Positions 14,253 through 23,297 of a stretch of 28,416 bases of DNA are shown here, one piece after another (the stretch's first letter is position 1; each line of letters starts with the position of its first letter). The DNA lies in NCBI GenBank assembly GCA_023451395.1, contig JAEXZL010000040.1, positions 1 to 28,416 of the forward strand, given 5' to 3'. Origin of the DNA: Bacillota bacterium. Lineage in GTDB: Bacteria > Bacillota > Clostridia > Clostridiales > Clostridiaceae. Under the pieces are notes generated by a model that did not search any database, was not told the origin of the DNA, and saw nothing but the letters and a program-made list of their open reading frames with translations. The position numbers and the translations under genes were made by a program.

Positions 14253-15347
14253 TTAAATAAAATAATTTTTATCTATTTGGTCTATCGATAGCTTATGTTC
14301 CAAGCTCATTGATATATAATCCTCTTCAATTAATTCGGAAAATTTTTTCACTACTCTGATTCTAGGCTTACTTTCAAATTTATCTACTAAAATCAAGTAA
14401 TAGTCGTTACTGCTATTCTTCATTTCTATAAGCTCATTCCTAGTCAATACAAAAATATTTAAATTATGAATGCTACTTTTTACTTCAAACTTTAATTTTC
14501 TTTCATCTGTCACAAGTTCCATATCATATCCTTTTCCAACTGAAGAGTCTTCAGCCTGAGGATCGGTAACATCTATATCTTTATTAAACCAATTAATATG
14601 CACTTTTGAATCATCGATAACTCCCAGCTGAAATTTTTCGATCAATGCAGTAGATTTATTTTTAGCAATGCTTTCTTGTAATACATCAAATAATATCTTT
14701 TCTCCAGTCAATCCTACGAATTTAGATGGAAATTCTGGATTTTGGTCTACTGAATTTCCCCGTTTTGCCTTCTCCATTTTTTTCTTTTGATTTTTAGCTT
14801 TTTTCTGGTGATTAGGAATATCAACTTCATAATCATTTTTGTTCCAATATATGTTAAACAAATCTATTTTCAGCTTGTTATAGTCTTTCGTTGCTTTTAT
14901 TTTATATGAATCATCGTTAAATATTTCATTCATAATTATTATTTTTTCATCCTTGAACCTAGTTATACCAGGAATCATCTCATAATCTAATTTATTATAC
15001 AGTTCCCTTTTAGATATTTTTAATTTTATTATATCCTTAAGGAATACAACGCAACTATATTTTTCATCGTTACTCTCACCCCAAATTCTTTCAGATAAAG
15101 CCTCATCGATTACTTTATCAAATACAATCCCGACATATAGAACTCCCTCATCAGTATCAGTTGGGAATATAAAAACCTTATCATTTACCGCTATACTTTT
15201 TGCATAACTTTTTCCCTTATTCTTTGGAGTGATTCCCCATGCATATACTGCTTGATTACCATAACTCTTTTCAATTTTATTATTAACAGGATTTAAAATA
15301 GACTTTTGTATATTTTTAATTCTTCCAGGTGCTATATAATAATCCAT
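14253..15347 (-). CDS. Restriction-like nuclease: PUA/EVE-like N-terminus plus DUF3883 PD-(D/E)xK domain
   Basis: A 364-residue two-domain protein. Residues about 30-130 (VYAWGITPKNKGKSYAKSIA, VFIFPTDTDEGVLYVGIV, ERIWGESNDEKYSCVVFL) resemble the PUA/EVE-like modified-base readers: an early Trp, a strand pair around a cap, and an IW...Y..VFL ending. A charged linker at 180-200 leads to a DUF3883 domain (210-330). This begins GLTGEKILFDVLQ and has G273-Y-D275, E288-V-K290 and FVLTRNELIEM, the probable PD-(D/E)xK catalytic set. The ATG has AGGAGAAA upstream. It is followed by the Dam-type methyltransferase, so it is a probable restriction partner; a modification-dependent nuclease is the alternative. 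Confidence 0.8.
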   Translation of the reverse strand: MDYYIAPGRIKNIQKSILNPVNNKIEKSYGNQAVYAWGITPKNKGKSYAKSIAVNDKVFIFPTDTDEGVLYVGIVFDKVIDEALSERIWGESNDEKYSCVVFLKDIIKLKISKRELYNKLDYEMIPGITRFKDEKIIIMNEIFNDDSYKIKATKDYNKLKIDLFNIYWNKNDYEVDIPNHQKKAKNQKKKMEKAKRGNSVDQNPEFPSKFVGLTGEKILFDVLQESIAKNKSTALIEKFQLGVIDDSKVHINWFNKDIDVTDPQAEDSSVGKGYDMELVTDERKLKFEVKSSIHNLNIFVLTRNELIEMKNSSNDYYLILVDKFESKPRIRVVKKFSELIEEDYISMSLEHKLSIDQIDKNYFI

Positions 15348-15461
15348 TCGTCTTTCTCCTAAATAATCATTTGTTACAAAGAAATTTTATACAATGCAAT
15401 ACTAATATTGTTTCCCAAAACTATAAAAATAATTATTTTGGAGACTTTAAGAAAAAAAAGA

Positions 15462-15484
15462 CAACCAAAAGCAAATCTCGGTTG
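15462..15484 (-). terminator. Terminator after the repeat-protein gene
   Basis: The stem CAACC/GGTTG, with a flanking imperfect GA/AC extension, is followed on the minus strand by TCTTTTTTTTCTT. It lies about 90 bp after the stop codon of the gene at 15576-16562 and before the nuclease gene, separating the two transcripts. Confidence 0.75.
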
Positions 15485-15575
15485 ACTTTCATTATTCTAT
15501 TTACTTTCACAATCTATTTCTCTTCCGTCTAATAAAGCTATAATAATCCTTTTACTTTTAAACATAGTCATCTTA

Positions 15576-16562
15576 TCAATAATCAAAAAAGTTATCCATA
15601 ATTGCTTTTTTAGGCGAGCTAGCATAAAACCTATCTATAACTGTTCTTAATTTATTTCTTTGAAAATCATAATAATTAATTTCAGATGGAAGTTTTCCCT
15701 CCTCTTTATTTAGTTTCTCTATAAGCCATTTTACGGCTCTTCTGGCATCCTCTATGCTCCATTTATGATATCCAAACTCCCATGGCATAAACTCATCTTC
15801 AAAAGCCTCTGTAATAGCAGCAGAAATAGATTTATTATAATAATCGCATATTAATGTGCTTAATCTATTTTCACAAAAGTCTTTAAGCGTTAGAATATCT
15901 ATTATTTCATTATGAGAAAGCTGCAATTTATCTTTTACAAGCCAGTTAATAGCATTGATCCTATTTTCTTTAACACTCCAAAACATAGAAGATACGGAAC
16001 TACATCTTAGTTCCCATGGATACATCAAATTAGGGTAAATCTCATCAATAATATCATAACTACTATAATAATAGTTCATTAACGTTGCCAAACCATATTC
16101 TTTCAATAGGTCTCTTTTGAATTTCTCTTTTATATCATTTACTCCCTATTTAAGCTTTTCTTCAATAAGCCACCTAATTGCATCAATTCTATTATCCCTT
16201 TTACACCAATAGCTTTGAGGTATTCTGCATTTGATGAATTCAAAAGCCTTGTATTCCTGAGGATATAGCTTTAGTATATATTTTACCGCAGACCTTCCAA
16301 AGTAAAGCTTACATGGTGTCCAAAGCTTGTTACTCAGAATAAATTCTTTAGATAAATTATTTAGCACATCATTTCTCTCCAGCTTAAACTTTACTTCAAT
16401 AAGGTGTTTTAATAACGTTAATGCCACTTTTTGCCCCTCTTCCTTCGACATATAACACCAATAACCTGGTGGAAAAGTAGGTATCTTTCTTTCAAGCACT
16501 AAATCATATATATAGCAATCGTTTAGGTTAGTTAAATTAATTCCTTTGTAATACAATTCCAT
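15576..16562 (-). pseudogene. Tandem-repeat protein interrupted by one in-frame amber codon
   Basis: One continuous frame of 329 codons, broken only by TAG at 16146-16148 (codon 139). The frame before and after the stop is the same, and the protein pattern continues across it. About four repeats of 75 residues can be laid over each other: W-x7-10-A-x2-WL(I/V)-x3-KL, then an I-rich helix, then L-x3-Y-x2-S-x4-A, ending PWEF or similar (PGYWCYM, SYWCKRDNRIDAIRWLIEEKL, MFWSVKENRINAINWLVKDKL, KWSIEDARRAVKWLIEKL). In the third repeat the residue matching the stop is Leu (KLQLSHNEI), so a TTG to TAG change explains it. AAGGAG precedes the ATG at 16562. A TTG at 16106 could restart a 176-residue product. 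I do not recognise the family; protein-protein binding is a guess. Confidence 0.7.
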
Positions 16563-16882
16563 AATCTCCTTAGGTGAATTATATTACAATTATTACCAAT
16601 TAAATTTATAGTATTCTCTATAAAACAATCATGTTAATAAATAACTTATTTTCCGAACAAAATTTTAATTATTCCCATCATCAACTCAAAGCTCCATTTT
16701 CAGATACTAATCTATATTATATCTCCTTTAGCTTAAAACAATTGAACTTATTAAATAGATTTTTTATCTCTCTTTTCTCTAACCAATAACCCCCATTAGA
16801 AAACATATCTCTTTTTATACTGCTTAATCTACTTGGTTAAAAGTTTACAAAAAACAATGCAACCTCTCAAATACAAAAAGCC
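16563..16882. other. Intergenic region with a possible coding remnant
   Basis: An AT-rich region upstream of the repeat-protein gene. On the minus strand around 16705-16810 a short frame reads RLSSIKRDMFSNGGYWLEKR and continues to a stop. This slightly resembles the start of a repeat of the neighbouring protein (FPPGYW) and may be a decayed copy. No other feature is supported. Confidence 0.3.
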
Positions 16883-16913
16883 CTTGAACTCCAGCAAAAC
16901 TGGTATTTTCAAG
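16883..16913 (-). terminator. Terminator-like hairpin downstream of the MerR-like gene
   Basis: CTTGAA (16883-16888) pairs with TTCAAG (16908-16913), and CCAG pairs with CTGG inside. On the minus strand it is followed by GGCTTTTTG. It lies about 210 bp after the stop codon of the MerR-like gene. Confidence 0.65.
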
Positions 16914-17125
16914 AACTTTACACATTACTCATTAACCACCTTAACAACTGTCTCAGCATGGCACGAGTTACCCCAAATGATATCTTGAGTCAAATTTTAA
17001 TACCATACGCGCGTGAAACCAGGTCAACCAATTTTTAGCGTTTTCAAGGTAAATGGAAAATATCCACTATATTAGCATAGTGAAACTGAAGTACTTTTCA
17101 GCATAATCACACTCAATCCACCTTT
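16914..17125. other. GC-richer non-coding stretch, possible remnant of a lost gene
   Basis: This stretch has a higher GC content than its surroundings (for example CATACGCGCGTGAAACCAGG). On the minus strand a 31-codon frame includes NWLTWFHARMVLKFDSRYHLG-stop. I cannot assign it. It probably arrived with the adjacent GC-richer MerR-like gene. Confidence 0.3.
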
Positions 17126-18142
17126 CTATCTCTTCGGCTTTAATTTTGCGCTATACGCCTTGACATCCTCGTCATCTATCAACCATCCGTATCTTTGAAG
17201 AAATTCCAGCTTACGCTCGTCGGTATCGTAGTGCTCTTCTGTTCTTTTTCCCGGTACGCTTTCATTTTCTTTCCCGTTAAAGACACGACTTGATTCGCCC
17301 TCTCTATAAGAAACTGGTTCCCCATTTTTTATATACATACCGCAGTATACGTCTTTATATCCGCTGTACCTTTTTTCATCACCCACCATACCGTCTAATA
17401 TGCCACTTGCCAATTTTTCAAGCAACTCTTTTTCTTCATTAGTTTTGTCATAACAATCCTCAATAAGATGAACTTCGATATTCTCTGAATCGTAAGCGCC
17501 TATTGGATATTCTCTAATCCAACCCTCAACTTGAAATAGTCTACCGCATTTTTCGCATTCATGGTTGTCCTCAGTATCAAAACTGTACACAAGATCCGCC
17601 CCCATGTCATCATCAAATCTGCTCTCGTTTGATGTTTCATCCCACATATACTCCTCCAAATTAACTTCCTGCTTTCCACTACAATGTGGGCACTTAACAG
17701 TACGAATAAGTGAGACAGCACGATAGTCATACATATTATTAACATCAATGAACTCTTCGCCTGCCTGCTCTCTCTGCTGTATCTCGTTCCAGAAATAATC
17801 AGTCACCATAGAATCATACTGTACGTCGTTTTCTAAAAGCTCTTCCGAAAGAAGCAACGAACCACGCATTCTTTTCATCTCTTCCTCTATTATACGCCTA
17901 CGTTCGATAATCGCCTCTTGAAGCGTCCAGTCACCATCCTGCACCTTCATTATATCTCCACATGTCAACCCGGACTTTGTGAGTACAACCAGCTTTCTAA
18001 GTACTTCAACATCACCCTCCGTATACTCGGCGTTCTTGCTATCTGCAATAGATTTTTCAGGAATAAATACACCCTGCTTTTTGAAGTATTTAATCCGTTC
18101 TCTGTTGATACCGAGCATTTTCGTAACCTCTTTTGTCTGCAT
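17126..18142 (-). CDS. MerR-like regulator with a zinc-binding C-terminal part
   Basis: A 338-residue protein from the ATG at 18140-18142, which has AAGGTGGTG at good distance; an upstream GTG at 18157 is less likely because it lies in that ribosome-binding site. Residues 1-70 form a MerR-type winged helix (QTKEVTKMLGINRERIKYFKKQGVF, then EYTEGDVEVLRKLVVLTKSGLT). A charged helix follows at about 75-105. A zinc ribbon with CPHC near 150 and CEKC near 195 follows, then an acidic tail not recognised. It is much longer than ordinary MerR proteins. Base composition is visibly GC-richer than its neighbours, with more GC-ending codons, a sign of transfer. A perfect 19-nt palindrome lies about 38 bp upstream of the start. 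Confidence 0.75.
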   Translation of the reverse strand: MQTKEVTKMLGINRERIKYFKKQGVFIPEKSIADSKNAEYTEGDVEVLRKLVVLTKSGLTCGDIMKVQDGDWTLQEAIIERRRIIEEEMKRMRGSLLLSEELLENDVQYDSMVTDYFWNEIQQREQAGEEFIDVNNMYDYRAVSLIRTVKCPHCSGKQEVNLEEYMWDETSNESRFDDDMGADLVYSFDTEDNHECEKCGRLFQVEGWIREYPIGAYDSENIEVHLIEDCYDKTNEEKELLEKLASGILDGMVGDEKRYSGYKDVYCGMYIKNGEPVSYREGESSRVFNGKENESVPGKRTEEHYDTDERKLEFLQRYGWLIDDEDVKAYSAKLKPKR

Positions 18143-18179
18143 TATATGCTTCACCACCTTTCAATAATTATCATACATC

Positions 18180-18198
18180 ACGGGGACATTGTCCCCGT
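18180..18198. promoter_or_regulatory. Perfect 9-1-9 palindrome upstream of the MerR-like gene
   Basis: ACGGGGACATTGTCCCCGT: two perfect 9-bp arms around one T, in an otherwise AT-rich region and 38 bp upstream of the ATG. It may be an autoregulatory operator overlapping the promoter, or a mobile-element end or hairpin. No U-tract follows on either strand that would make it a plain terminator. Confidence 0.6.
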
Positions 18199-18544
18199 CA
18201 AGTATATTTCGAAAATTAATAATAAATTATTTCCTGAAGACTTCTTATCTCATAAAATTAAAGTTTACTGTTCTGTCTAATTGATTTTCATTGCAACTAT
18301 AGCAATTTTTACTCAGTTTCCCTCCTACTGTTGTCACACTAATGATAGACGGAACGGCATCAGCCTAATCTTTACAAATAACAATAACACATTGTATTGC
18401 ATAATAATTCAATGTTGTCTGAAGATAATCATATACAAAATTAAAAATACAACTTATGCACTATTAAATAAGATTGAATTTACATTATCAGTCTTATTAA
18501 CGTTATAGACTTTTCTTAAAGTATTTACCCATGTGTGCATAAAA
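18199..18544. other. Intergenic region, no gene seen
   Basis: About 345 bp between the MerR-like gene and the PHP-ATPase gene. Open frames here lack ribosome-binding sites and recognisable sequence. I see no terminator with a good U-tract after the ATPase gene. Confidence 0.35.
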
Positions 18545-21361
18545 TTATTTATAGCTAAAATATTTTCTTTTTCTTAAATCAAACGCTGGAATAGTTCCTT
18601 CTAATACATTTATAACATGGTTTCTTATAGCTTCATCTTCAATAGCACCAGATTCATAATTTATTGTATGGTTAGACTTATCCATATTACAGAATATTAT
18701 TTGCTCAGCGTCGCAAGCAACAGCAATATTAGGATTGTGAGTGACAATAATTACTTGTCTCTTTTTCTTTGCTTTAAGTATGCATGGCACTAAGTTATCG
18801 AAAACAGACTGGTTATCTAAATTATCTTCAGGCTGGTCTATTATAATAGGAATCTCCTCTTTACTAAGAGCTAGATAAAATACAAGTAATACAATTCCTC
18901 TCTCTCCCGGTGATAGTTCTAATAAACTCCTACCATCCATTTTTAATTTAAATTCTATTCCAATATAGTTTAGACTATATAATAAATCATAGAACTTTTC
19001 CTTATCAGTGACTTTCTTTGATGATGAGTCTATATCTACAGAAACCACTTCCATAACCTTTTCAATGAACTCACAAATACTATCAATATTATTAAAATCT
19101 GTTTCCTCAATAAATTTACTCATTTTAATTGCTGAATCAGTACGCCCTTTAAATACTCCTCCATATCTTTGATTTATATAACTTAGGAGATTATCCCCTA
19201 GCTTATGATCATTAAGCTGTATTTCTACATCAAAGCTTATCTTTTCCCCAACATCACTGAACAATCCTTGTATCTCGGATCCAATAGGTGCGTATATTTG
19301 CTCATACATCCCTACCAAGTCTTTTTTAATTGAAAAAATCTCTCTAATTTTTTTCTTCCTTAATTCATATAGTTCCGAGTATCTCGAATCAATTTCATAA
19401 TTCAAAAAATTAAGCTCATTATTATAATATTTTATACTCCCTTCAGTAAGTACATCTCCTTGGATTTTCAATTTCTCTTCTTCCCACAGCTTTAAGTCAT
19501 ATATGTATTTCTGATAGTTCTTTTCAGCACTATCTGCTCTTGAAATAAGTTGTTTTTTATCTTCTTCTAGTTTATTTAACTGATAAACAAGAGAACCTTC
19601 TTTAGTTCCTATATCCAATAATAAATTTTTCTTTATATTATCCAACTTATTTAACAATACATTAAAATCATCACTAGGAGCATTTATTGTAATTTTATTT
19701 ATTGAAGTTTTATATTTAGATGTAAAAGCTTCAATTTCAGCATTAACGGTATTAACCTCTAAAGTGATTGCCTTAATCTTAGGGTATATTCCGTTAATTT
19801 CATTTACCGCACTATTTATATAGGTTATTTTACTCTTTGTAGCCTCAATTTTCTCTTGAATATTTTTTATATTATCATTCAATTCATTTAATTTATTTTG
19901 ATAAACTTGATCTGGAGTATTTTCAGGCTTTTTAACTTCGAAAGGCTTTGATTTAGTATGTCTTTCCAAAGTTTCTTCCATCTTTTTAAGACTATCTTCT
20001 ATTTGTGTTCTGTATTGTGTAGTTTTTTTATCTTCAAGTTTTATAATATCATGGTTAATTTTATGTAATTCATCCTGAAGCCTTTTTTCTTCTACCTCTA
20101 TCCCTTTTGATTTATTTTCTACTAGCTCTGCGAAATTTGTTGCGTCTCCACGTTCAGTTTTATCTACATAAGAAAAGATAACCTTATTAATTTCGCTTTG
20201 AAATATATTGTCCAAGTCATTACATACTTCCTCAATATATCTTTGTGGAAGATACTGTGCATTTTCAATTGTAGTTCCAAATAAACTGCTGTCTAAGAAA
20301 TCTTCTTCAAAATGTCCATCAGCCCATTGAATGCACCCTTGGTAATCCTCAGAATAGTTAATTGGTTTCTTTCTAAATCTTTCACTATTTAAAAATGAAG
20401 CATGCGTCATATTTTTGCTCTTACATAGATGAGCAATTATATCAGAAAATGCACTCTTTCCACCACCTTTATTACCAATTACAGCTGTCAATCCTGGATT
20501 AAGTATTAAGTCAAAGTTAAACCAATTAACTGACTTATTTTTAGGAGAATCAATTCTCTTTACTGCAATTCGTTCTATATTAGCTTTTTTATTTTTTCTC
20601 TCTCTTTCTAAAGCTGGAGGAGCAGTTCCAACAAATACCCTTTCCGATGGGTGATAAACACACTGAAGAAGTCCATCAAAGGTCGGGTTTGCTTTGATCC
20701 ATAAAGACTCTTTAGGTTCATATTTTCTAGGATCATGACAGTCAGAACATAAAATTACAGGCTTTTCTTCAATAAAATTAAAAACAAATTTTCTATAATC
20801 ATCTATATCTTTCAATCTATTTACTTCAAAAAAATCAACATGATCGGAAATATCAACTTTCATCGCTTTAAAAACTGGTATAGTATTTTTTAGTTCTTTA
20901 TCTATCCCATTAGTTTTTTTCCCAGCATGGATAGACACTAAGGCCTTTTGCTCTTGTCCAAACTCTATTATATCATCAAAAGTCCAGTGAATAGTTTCAT
21001 TAGAATCTTTACACTTGGCATTTTTTCTAAGCATTATAGAGTTAAAGTCTTGTTCTAACGTTACTAAATCTTTTGCTTCTGAAAAAATTAAAATCATATG
21101 TAAATTAGATGAGCCTTTATCAGTTCTCAGCTCAACTCCAGGAAAAAAAGTAATCTCTGGTGCTAACTCACGTAGATGTTTTATGCGCTCACTATCAATT
21201 TTAAAATGATCTGTAATTGCCACTGCAGCTATTTTATTCTCTTTTAAAGCATTACATAATAATTCATCAGCATCTTTGCCCTTATACTCATAGTCATACG
21301 ATGATGCTGTATGAACATGTAAATCCCACCTTCTCCATTCTGACCCCTTTGGATAACTCAT
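18545..21361 (-). CDS. PHP-domain / SMC-like ATPase fusion (TrlF-type AAA-like ATPase)
   Basis: A 938-residue protein from the ATG at 21,359-21,361 (preceded by GAGGAAGGGG); an ATG 14 codons upstream lacks a ribosome-binding site. Residues 10-240 are a PHP metallo-phosphoesterase domain with H15-x-H17, D51-H52, E77, H145 and D207-x-H209, a full set of likely metal ligands. Then come Walker A GNKGGGKS (296-303), a long coiled-coil region (about 420-700), the ABC signature LSPGER (816-821), Walker B IIIDQPED (839-846) and the switch H875 (VTHNP). The head-coil-head plan is that of Rad50/SMC proteins. Comparable nuclease-SMC proteins (RloC, PtuA, GajA) act in anti-phage defence, so ATP-gated nucleic-acid hydrolysis is a reasonable inference. 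Confidence 0.85.
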   Translation of the reverse strand: MSYPKGSEWRRWDLHVHTASSYDYEYKGKDADELLCNALKENKIAAVAITDHFKIDSERIKHLRELAPEITFFPGVELRTDKGSSNLHMILIFSEAKDLVTLEQDFNSIMLRKNAKCKDSNETIHWTFDDIIEFGQEQKALVSIHAGKKTNGIDKELKNTIPVFKAMKVDISDHVDFFEVNRLKDIDDYRKFVFNFIEEKPVILCSDCHDPRKYEPKESLWIKANPTFDGLLQCVYHPSERVFVGTAPPALERERKNKKANIERIAVKRIDSPKNKSVNWFNFDLILNPGLTAVIGNKGGGKSAFSDIIAHLCKSKNMTHASFLNSERFRKKPINYSEDYQGCIQWADGHFEEDFLDSSLFGTTIENAQYLPQRYIEEVCNDLDNIFQSEINKVIFSYVDKTERGDATNFAELVENKSKGIEVEEKRLQDELHKINHDIIKLEDKKTTQYRTQIEDSLKKMEETLERHTKSKPFEVKKPENTPDQVYQNKLNELNDNIKNIQEKIEATKSKITYINSAVNEINGIYPKIKAITLEVNTVNAEIEAFTSKYKTSINKITINAPSDDFNVLLNKLDNIKKNLLLDIGTKEGSLVYQLNKLEEDKKQLISRADSAEKNYQKYIYDLKLWEEEKLKIQGDVLTEGSIKYYNNELNFLNYEIDSRYSELYELRKKKIREIFSIKKDLVGMYEQIYAPIGSEIQGLFSDVGEKISFDVEIQLNDHKLGDNLLSYINQRYGGVFKGRTDSAIKMSKFIEETDFNNIDSICEFIEKVMEVVSVDIDSSSKKVTDKEKFYDLLYSLNYIGIEFKLKMDGRSLLELSPGERGIVLLVFYLALSKEEIPIIIDQPEDNLDNQSVFDNLVPCILKAKKKRQVIIVTHNPNIAVACDAEQIIFCNMDKSNHTINYESGAIEDEAIRNHVINVLEGTIPAFDLRKRKYFSYK

Positions 21362-21403
21362 TAAAATACCCCTTCCTCTAAAATAACTCCAAAAATTATA
21401 CAT

Positions 21404-21822
21404 AGTTACAATAACTATTATATAAATTATACCAAAAAATACTTATTCTGTATAAAAATTTTATTATCGACTAGTATCATTTAATATGGAATAGCATATA
21501 GAAAATAATATAAATATATAGACTCCTCGAGTATATATTCTATACAATGAAAGTAGTAATATAGTATTAGTAATTCTATCTTCACGCTCTTTTCCCATAA
21601 CCAGTAACACTAGATTTCTTATCACATTTAAAACTTATTAAGTATCTAACAAACTTAGCTACCTTTTTCTCCTTATAACAACTGAAAACTATAATATAAG
21701 TCTAGCTAGTAAAATCCTACTTTTGACATTTCTCCACGATCCCCATCGTAATTACCTTTCTCATATATATTCATAATTACAAGAGTTTTACATGTCTATA
21801 GCCCACAAATCTTATAAACCTT
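21404..21822. other. Intergenic region, no gene seen
   Basis: AT-rich region between the ATPase gene and the second recombinase copy. It includes a short CTC-CTC-GAG dyad near 21,525 within TATA-rich flanks and pyrimidine-rich stretches, but no supported frame, RNA or terminator. Confidence 0.35.
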
Positions 21823-21871
21823 TTTAAATTTCACTGTTATTACGCTTCTAATCTCTCATATTTATATTAAA
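21823..21871 (+). repeat. Conserved pre-integrase sequence, copy A
   Basis: About 48 bp almost identical to 25023-25070, including GTTATTACGCTTC, AATCT and TCATATTTA blocks with single-base differences between them. It ends about 28 bp before the recombinase start. It may be a shared promoter/operator or a recombinase arm site. Confidence 0.7.
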
Positions 21872-21898
21872 TAACAAAGAGAGGGAGTGCTAATAATT

Positions 21899-22975
21899 AT
21901 GACTAATTCTGAAATTAGTAATGATCAACTTAAGATATTACAGGAACTTATCAATGCTGGCATTATTGATATTGATGAACAAGCAAAAATACTTGAGACT
22001 CACAAAAGAAAAGAAATTTTAAAAAATCACAAGTACCTAATATACCAGGGGAGCAATGGTTACTGGTATACTTACTTTCCGGATAGTAGCAAGAAAGACA
22101 AAAGAAGGCTAATTAAAAGAAAGAATAAATTTGACTTGGAGAATGAAATTATTCGTTTTTACAGCGAAAATTTAAAAGAAGAAAATAAAGAAGAAACCAC
22201 GCTGAGAAATCTTTATCCTAAATGGCTTGATAGTATTTCTGATCATAACATGGCACCTACAACAGCTCGGAGATATGACTGCGATTGGAGAGGGTGGTTG
22301 GAAAAGGAAATAATATTAAGGGAATAAGTATGACTAAGAAACAATATTACAATGTATCTATAATCATAAAAAAATGCTTAAACTACGCTTACGAACAACA
22401 GCTCATAAGCGCTAATCACTTTCATCGGGTAAAGATCGATGAAAAACTATTTTCTGTAAAAAAAACTAAGCATAATGATATTTGTAATCATGATTTATCT
22501 CTCTTAAGAGAATTGGCTTAGGAAGATTACCTTACTAATAGAGATGAGGTAGCTCTTGCTATTTTCACTGCATCTTATACTGGATTAAAACCTGCTGAAG
22601 TTGGTGCTTTAACCTGGGGATCTTTAAGTGCTGATATGAGTAAACTCGAGATAACTGCTCAAATCAAAAAAATTGAAACAAAAAATGATAAAGGAGAATG
22701 GAATGCTCGAAGCTGGAGTTATGTAAAGAACTCCATGTCACGTAGGAGAACAGTACATATTCCAAATAATTTAAGAGAAGCGTTAGCAGAGCACAAAAAA
22801 TATAAAAACCCCAAAAATGAAAGTGAGCTTATATTTATTCGGAAAGACGGTTCTTTTATCAATAACGACTTACTATATAAACATACGATGAGATATATAG
22901 AAAAGATTGAAGCACTGCAGTAAAGACAATGATAAGTTAAGCAGAACATACTTTTTTATTTAATATGATAATCAT
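21899..22975 (+). pseudogene. Tyrosine recombinase, decayed copy 2
   Basis: Related along its length to the intact recombinase at 6980. The reading frame starts at ATG 21,899 (AGAGGGAG upstream) and runs through the arm-binding-like segment to WRGWLEK. There a deletion of roughly 27 codons plus a frame change occurs (about 22,300). The frame resumes as KGNNIKGISMTKKQYYN, meets an in-frame TAG near 22,519 (GAA TTG GCT TAG), continues with YTGLKPAEVGALTW, and stops at TAA 22,921. The catalytic arginine position reads K (TGLKPAE instead of TALRAGE). Downstream traces (DKLSRTY, where HKLRKTY is expected) have lost His and Arg of the HxxR motif, and the tyrosine region is absent. It is certainly inactive. 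Confidence 0.9.
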
Positions 22976-23000
22976 TCAAAAATTTATAAATTTAAATAGT

Positions 23001-23062
23001 TAAGTAAATGAAGCAGATATATTACAGGTACTCTGTATTTTATCTGCTTCTTAATTTACTTA
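23001..23062. other. Long imperfect hairpin after recombinase copy 2
   Basis: TAAGTAAAT (23001-23009) pairs with ATTTACTTA (23054-23062), GAAGCAGATA (23010-23019) with TATCTGCTTC (23041-23050), and ACAG with CTGT inside. There is only a 3-nt bulge. No long T-run follows on either strand. It lies between converging units and may be a bidirectional terminator or a small inverted-repeat element. Confidence 0.5.
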
Positions 23063-23297
23063 TAGTCTTAATGCAAGTATTAATGATCTAATATGAAATG
23101 TCTTAATTCTTATATACACCAACAACTTATTTATTCACACTAATGTTGTCACTTTTAACTCTCTCTATTAGTTTATTACATGAGAAATGTTCTAAGCAAA
23201 GCAATTTAGCTAATATCTTCCACAGTGTTATTTCCATGCACAATGTATAGAATCTATATTTTTTATCATAACCAGTATTAACACTCTATCGCTTCTT
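23063..23297. other. Intergenic region, no gene seen
   Basis: About 235 bp of AT-rich sequence between the long hairpin and the end of the ASCH gene. No supported frame or structured element was found. Confidence 0.35.

Noticed and set aside
16146..16148. The amber codon as a pyrrolysine or programmed-readthrough site
   Set aside because: No downstream structure or pyrrolysine genes are visible and the residue in the equivalent repeat is Leu; simple mutation is enough.
17918..18280. Plus-strand open frame spanning the MerR-like start and the palindrome
   Set aside because: It overlaps the well-supported regulator on the other strand and has no ribosome-binding site or recognisable sequence.
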